In this document: positions 13,174-16,365 of the stretch, one piece after another
Position numbering within the stretch: the stretch's first letter is position 1
Layout: each line of letters opens with the position of its first letter
Assembly: GCA_021203115.1 (NCBI GenBank)
Contig: JAJQBV010000173.1
Location: 1-16,365, forward strand
Reading direction: 5' to 3'
Length of the DNA stretch: 16,365 nucleotides
From: Clostridiales bacterium
Lineage (GTDB): Bacteria; Bacillota; Clostridia; Lachnospirales; Lachnospiraceae
The notes under the pieces: generated by a model
Databases searched by the model: none
What the model was told of the DNA's origin: nothing
The model's input: the letters and a program-made list of their open reading frames with translations, nothing else
Translations under genes and position numbers: made by a program

Positions 13174-13992
13174 ATGGGAAATGAAAACAGAAATGACATA
13201 ACTCTGCCCAGAAACATCAGGCAGATCGGAGCGTTTGACGGAAAGTATCGGGTGTATATCGAGGATTTTGTCTACACCTATGTACACCGTTTCATCCATC
13301 AGAGACGGCACAGCGAAACCGTGCTGGCGGCGGTTCTCTTGGGAAGGTCTGTTTCCGATGGAGACCGGGAGTATATTTTTATCAGCGGCGCGCAGAAGGT
13401 GGATTTCGGATCGGCGGATGAGATGCCGGGATTTTCGGAGCCAAAGCAGCCTGCCGGGGCGGCGGATGAACTGCGGGGAGACCGGGAATTCGCGCAGGAG
13501 AGAGGAGCGGAAAAGAGACAGGCTGAGTTTTGGGACAGGGTTTATCAGCGGATCAAACAGTCCTTTGACGAGGTGGACGTTCTGGGGTGGTATTTCAATC
13601 TGGACGGAAGCTGTCTGGCAATCAGCCCGCAGGTGCAGCAGTTTTTTGAATCCACGTTCCGGAAGGGGTCACGGTTTTTATATCTCGAGGACTGTCTGGA
13701 GCAAGAGGATGCCTTTTTTGTTCAGGAGCAGCACAAGCTCCAGAGGTTGTCCGGTTACGCGGTATACTATGAGAGAAATCCGCAGATGCAGCAGTTTATG
13801 ATCGAGGAGAAGGAACGGCTGACGCCAAAGCCTTTGCGTGAGGACATCCAACAGCGGGATGATGTGGTGCAGAATTACCGTGCGATTATGAGCAAGCTCA
13901 ACGAAAAGCCGCCGAAACGAAAGCTTCAGCCGGCGCTTTATCTGGCGGGCGCTGCGGTGATGGTGATTGCGACGGCGACGGCCGTCATGTAG
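13174..13992 (+). CDS. N-terminal part of an interrupted LysM membrane protein (degenerate MPN/JAB-like domain plus TM helix)
   Basis: 272 codons from ATG 13174 (AGGAG at 13158-13162) to an in-frame TAG at 13990-13992. The open frame extends up to 13099, but MGNENRNDITLPRNIRQIG is the family-like start. Residues 10-75 contain LPRNIRQIG, VYIEDFVYTYVH and VLLGRSV...EYIFISGA. After an acidic linker, 117-210 contain VDVLGWYFNLDGSCLAI and LSGYAVYYERN. This looks like an MPN/JAB fold in which GWY is kept but the metal-binding His-x-His of active JAMM enzymes is absent (inferred). A membrane helix at 253-272 (ALYLAGAAVMVIATATAVM) is cut exactly by the stop. The same frame continues with the linker and LysM domain (13993-14499). 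The product could still be made as a membrane-anchored cytoplasmic domain. Confidence 0.7.
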   Translation: MGNENRNDITLPRNIRQIGAFDGKYRVYIEDFVYTYVHRFIHQRRHSETVLAAVLLGRSVSDGDREYIFISGAQKVDFGSADEMPGFSEPKQPAGAADELRGDREFAQERGAEKRQAEFWDRVYQRIKQSFDEVDVLGWYFNLDGSCLAISPQVQQFFESTFRKGSRFLYLEDCLEQEDAFFVQEQHKLQRLSGYAVYYERNPQMQQFMIEEKERLTPKPLREDIQQRDDVVQNYRAIMSKLNEKPPKRKLQPALYLAGAAVMVIATATAVM

Positions 13993-14499
13993 ATCGGGAG
14001 TTACCAGAATCTGAAGCTGCTGCAGCAGACGATGCAGACGCTGTCCGGAGCGGTGGATGCGGAGGATCCGGATGCTGCCGCGGAAGATATGGCGGCTGCG
14101 GATGATGCGGAGAGCGGCAGCGCGGACGCTGAAGCTGCGGATGATTCCGGAGATGCGGGTGCCGCTGCGGCGGAGGACAGTTTGGCATCGGGCGCGGATG
14201 CGTCGGGGAGTGACGGCACTGCAGCCGCGGAGGAGACGGATGTTTCGACAGCCGATGTGACAGCGGAAGCGGCAGAAGAGACGGCGCAAAATTCAGACAC
14301 ATCGACCGGGACCGTTGCAGAGACTGCGGAGACGGGAACCGCTCTGCCGGACTACTACGTTGTGCAAAAAGGGGACAATCTGATGGCGATTAGCCAGTCT
14401 GTCTATAATACGACGGAAAAGGTCGATGAGATCTGCGCGTTGAACGGGATCGAAGATATGAACATGATCTATGAGGGGCAGACGCTGCTGCTCCCTTAA
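13993..14499 (+). pseudogene. C-terminal part of the interrupted gene: acidic linker and LysM domain
   Basis: Same frame as the preceding segment, without a shift, continuing IGSYQNLKLLQQTMQTLSG. An Ala/Asp/Glu-rich low-complexity linker runs from about 14053 to 14340. A LysM peptidoglycan-binding domain (14353-14496) begins YYVVQKGDNLMAISQSVYN and includes VDEICALNGIEDMN and IYEGQTLLLP. LysM normally binds glycans outside the membrane. There is no ribosome site before the first internal ATG (14032) and no signal peptide, so independent translation as a secreted protein is unlikely. The LysM part is intact, which suggests either a very recent nonsense mutation (for instance CAG to TAG), readthrough, or a sequencing error. 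Annotated as the 3' part of a broken gene. Confidence 0.75.
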
Positions 14500-14534
14500 A
14501 GGGAGGCGGATCCGGAGCCGGCGGGAAAATCCAT

Positions 14535-14563
14535 TTGTAATAAAGGCTGCTTTGTGATATATC
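14535..14563 (+). promoter_or_regulatory. Possible promoter of the DUF5711-like / cvpA genes
   Basis: TTGTAA (14535-14540), 17-bp spacer, TATATC (14558-14563). The -10 box is imperfect. No terminator with a T-tract separates it from the LysM gene, so read-through transcription is also possible. Confidence 0.45.
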
Positions 14564-14608
14564 TATATTAGGAGGAAACCGAAACGAGAGGAACGCCGGG
14601 AGGAGCGC

Positions 14609-15832
14609 ATGAGCGACAAAGGAAAAAGCAATCTTCGCATCGTTGAGACAAACTGGGATGAGATTGAACAGAAAATCCGGGAACACCGCAGAAAGCGGCT
14701 CCGCGCGGCGGCGATCGTTGTCGCGGTGTGTGTGGCGGCGGCGATTGTCTATTATGTCTATATGCAGCATAAAACCTATGATGACTATCTGGTGACGGAA
14801 GAGATTTCCCGCTCCGACACATCGGCGACGCACTATCTGGCTTATGCGGACGGCTATCTGAAGTACAGCAACGACGGCATTTCCTATGTCACGGTCAGCG
14901 ATACGATCCTCTGGAACCAGAGCTACGGCATGGAAAACCCGATGGTTTCCATCTGCGATTCCTATGTGGCAGTCGCGGACAGGCAGGGTGAAACCGTTTA
15001 TGTGATGAGCGAGAGCGGCGTCGCGTGTGAGATTTCCCTCAATATGCCGATTGCCCGGGTGGAGGTCGCGGCTCAGGGGACCGTGGCTGTTTTGTCAGAG
15101 GACAGCGGCACGGGCTATCTTTCCCTCTATGACAAAAACGGGAAGCTGATCGCGGAGGGAGCCATCTATCTGGAGAACAGCGGAATCCCCATGGACATCG
15201 CACTGTCCACGGACGGGAACAACCTCGCGGTTTCAATTGTCGATGTCAGCAGCGGAGCGGCCGCGACGACGATCAATTTCTACAATTTCAGCACGGCGGG
15301 ACAAAACCAGATTGACAATCTGGTGGCGGCATATACCTATGAGGAGACGATCATACCGGAGCTGGTGTATGTCAGCGAGAGCAGGCTGATCGCCTTCGCG
15401 GATACCGGAGTGTATACCTTCAACGGGTCCGGCACGCCGACAGAGGGCGCTGTTCTGACGGTTTCGGATGAAATACAGAGTGTTTTTTATGATGACGGCT
15501 ATTTCGGGCTGGTGTTCAGCGACGCGACCAAAGACGCCGGCCGCATCATCAAAGTATATGACACCGCCGGCAGCGAACAGGTGACTATTGAGACGGAGTT
15601 TTCCTACGACAGCATCGGTTTCCTTGACAATCATGAGATTTTCCTCCTGAATGCGACGCAGTGCAGCGTTTTTACACTCGGAGGCCTGCAGAAATTCACA
15701 TATGAGTTTGATGAGGAGGTTCGCGGATTTTTCCATGAGAGCGGATTCCGCCATTATGTGATCCTGAAGGAGAGCGCGACCGAGCGGGTGCGGTTGCGGC
15801 TGTTCCCCTCGCTCACAGAGGATGAAGAATGA
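14609..15832 (+). CDS. DUF5711-like membrane-anchored protein
   Basis: 407 aa, ATG 14609 with GGGAGGAG (14598-14605). A basic cytoplasmic N-terminus (to about residue 31, with a run of Arg/Lys) precedes one membrane helix (about 32-51, AAAIVVAVCVAAAIVYYVYM). A large extracellular domain then shows repeated short beta-strand units (YLAYADGYLKYSNDG, YVAVADRQGETVYVMSESG, GTVAVLSEDSG, YLSLYDKNGKLIAEG), suggesting a beta-propeller-like fold. It resembles the DUF5711 family of Clostridia; function unknown. The stop TGA overlaps the start of the CvpA gene (ATGA), so the two are translationally coupled and probably act together at the membrane. Confidence 0.82.
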   Translation: MSDKGKSNLRIVETNWDEIEQKIREHRRKRLRAAAIVVAVCVAAAIVYYVYMQHKTYDDYLVTEEISRSDTSATHYLAYADGYLKYSNDGISYVTVSDTILWNQSYGMENPMVSICDSYVAVADRQGETVYVMSESGVACEISLNMPIARVEVAAQGTVAVLSEDSGTGYLSLYDKNGKLIAEGAIYLENSGIPMDIALSTDGNNLAVSIVDVSSGAAATTINFYNFSTAGQNQIDNLVAAYTYEETIIPELVYVSESRLIAFADTGVYTFNGSGTPTEGAVLTVSDEIQSVFYDDGYFGLVFSDATKDAGRIIKVYDTAGSEQVTIETEFSYDSIGFLDNHEIFLLNATQCSVFTLGGLQKFTYEFDEEVRGFFHESGFRHYVILKESATERVRLRLFPSLTEDEE

Positions 15833-16365
15833 ACTGGTTATTGCTGGGTATTTTGATTGTTTTTCTCATATGTATTGTTCACGGCTGGCGGCGCGGTCTG
15901 CTGCGGCTGTTGTTTTCGCTGATTTCATGGATCGTGATGATCATTCTGATTTCATATATCAGTCCGTATATCACGGATTTTCTCAGGGAAAATACGGGGA
16001 TTTATTCATGGATTGAAAAGCAGTGCGCCGCGACGATAGAGACGCGGCTCGGAACCGGGCTGGAGTTTCTCGCCGCGCAGGGCGCAGAGGCGGCGGCTGA
16101 TTGGATTCTGAAGGGGATCGTGTTTCTCGTCGCGCTGCTTGTGACGATTGTTCTGATCCGGCTGGTCTATCACGCGCTGGGGATTGTGGATCACATCCCC
16201 ATTCTCAGGGGTGTCAACCGTCTGCTCGGGCTGGTCGGCGGCGGGGTTGAGGCATATATTCTGATCTCGCTGTTTTTCCTCTTTGTATCGGTGATCGCCG
16301 GAACGCAGATCGGCACTTTGCTGACGGGCTACATAGAGGAAAACGCGTTTTTGTCGTTCTTATAT
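15829..16365 (+). CDS. CvpA-family membrane protein, 3'-partial
   Basis: Starts with ATG 15829 overlapping the preceding stop (ATGA) and stays open for 179 codons to the window end, so the C-terminus is missing. Hydrophobic segments lie at about 2-17 (NWLLLGILIVFLICIV), 23-45 (GLLRLLFSLISWIVMIILISYIS), 96-117 (GIVFLVALLVTIVLIRLVYHAL) and 142-162. The spaced helices, HGWRRGLLRLLFSLISW near the N-terminus and the later PILRGVNRLLGLVGGGVEAYILI motif, are characteristic of CvpA, the colicin V production family whose exact role is unclear (linked to envelope homeostasis). Coupling to a DUF5711-like gene is, as far as I recall, common in Lachnospiraceae. Confidence 0.88.
   Translation, partial: MNWLLLGILIVFLICIVHGWRRGLLRLLFSLISWIVMIILISYISPYITDFLRENTGIYSWIEKQCAATIETRLGTGLEFLAAQGAEAAADWILKGIVFLVALLVTIVLIRLVYHALGIVDHIPILRGVNRLLGLVGGGVEAYILISLFFLFVSVIAGTQIGTLLTGYIEENAFLSFLY

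Noticed and set aside
14053..14340. Repetitive GCG/GAT-rich stretch considered as a DNA tandem repeat
   Set aside because: It encodes an Ala/Asp/Glu-rich linker in frame; no regular repeat unit is visible beyond codon bias.
14492..14506. Dyad CTCCCTT-A-AAGGGAG over the stop of the LysM segment
   Set aside because: It has almost no loop and no following T-run, so it is not a convincing terminator.
1..16365. CRISPR arrays, insertion sequences, prophage genes, riboswitches
   Set aside because: No spaced direct repeats, terminal inverted repeats, transposase or phage motifs, or recognisable riboswitch cores were seen by eye.

Overview
The window looks like chromosomal DNA of a GC-rich Gram-positive anaerobe of the Clostridia, most likely Lachnospiraceae. 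The evidence is a tadA / long-form SRP RNA / dnaX-ebfC-recR neighbourhood of Firmicutes type, a transketolase split into two subunits, a long (about 264 nt) SRP RNA with an Alu domain, and several small families (DUF6128-like, DUF5711-like, LysM-tailed membrane protein) that I know mainly from that family. No phage, transposase, integrase or CRISPR array was seen.

Layout. (1) 1-1453: 3' part of a DUF6128-like gene, then tadA (tRNA adenosine deaminase). (2) 1531-7050: a catabolic-looking island holding three zinc-dependent C-C hydrolases of the phloretin hydrolase / diacetylphloroglucinol hydrolase (Phy/PhlG) family, a tRNA-Ser(CGA), a LysR-type regulator and an MFS transporter. (3) 7075-7429: a bidirectional terminator and the SRP RNA gene on the minus strand with its promoter. 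(4) 7476-13050: an apparent operon pfk-dnaX-ebfC-recR-tkt(N)-tkt(C), closed by a strong terminator. (5) 13174-14499: a membrane-anchored LysM protein gene broken by an in-frame TAG. (6) 14609-end: a DUF5711-like membrane protein translationally coupled to a CvpA-family gene that runs off the window.

The most interesting part is region 2. Three copies of one imperfect palindrome, consensus TTATTCCKNTMMGGMATRAA, lie upstream of the two closest hydrolase paralogues and in the divergent LysR/MFS intergenic region. Each is placed about 63-75 bp upstream of the predicted transcription start, where LysR-type regulators bind. I infer a self-contained, substrate-inducible module: the transporter imports an acylated polyphenol (a dihydrochalcone such as phloretin, or an acylphloroglucinol), the hydrolases cut the aryl-ketone C-C bond, and the LysR protein senses substrate or product. 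The third hydrolase (1531-2340) is more divergent, keeps the same metal-ligand pattern, has a near-consensus promoter of its own and lacks the operator. The substrate is inferred from the family and not shown by the sequence.

The other notable observation is the amber codon at 13990-13992. It falls exactly at the end of the transmembrane helix and separates an intracellular domain from an otherwise intact extracellular linker and LysM domain in the same frame.
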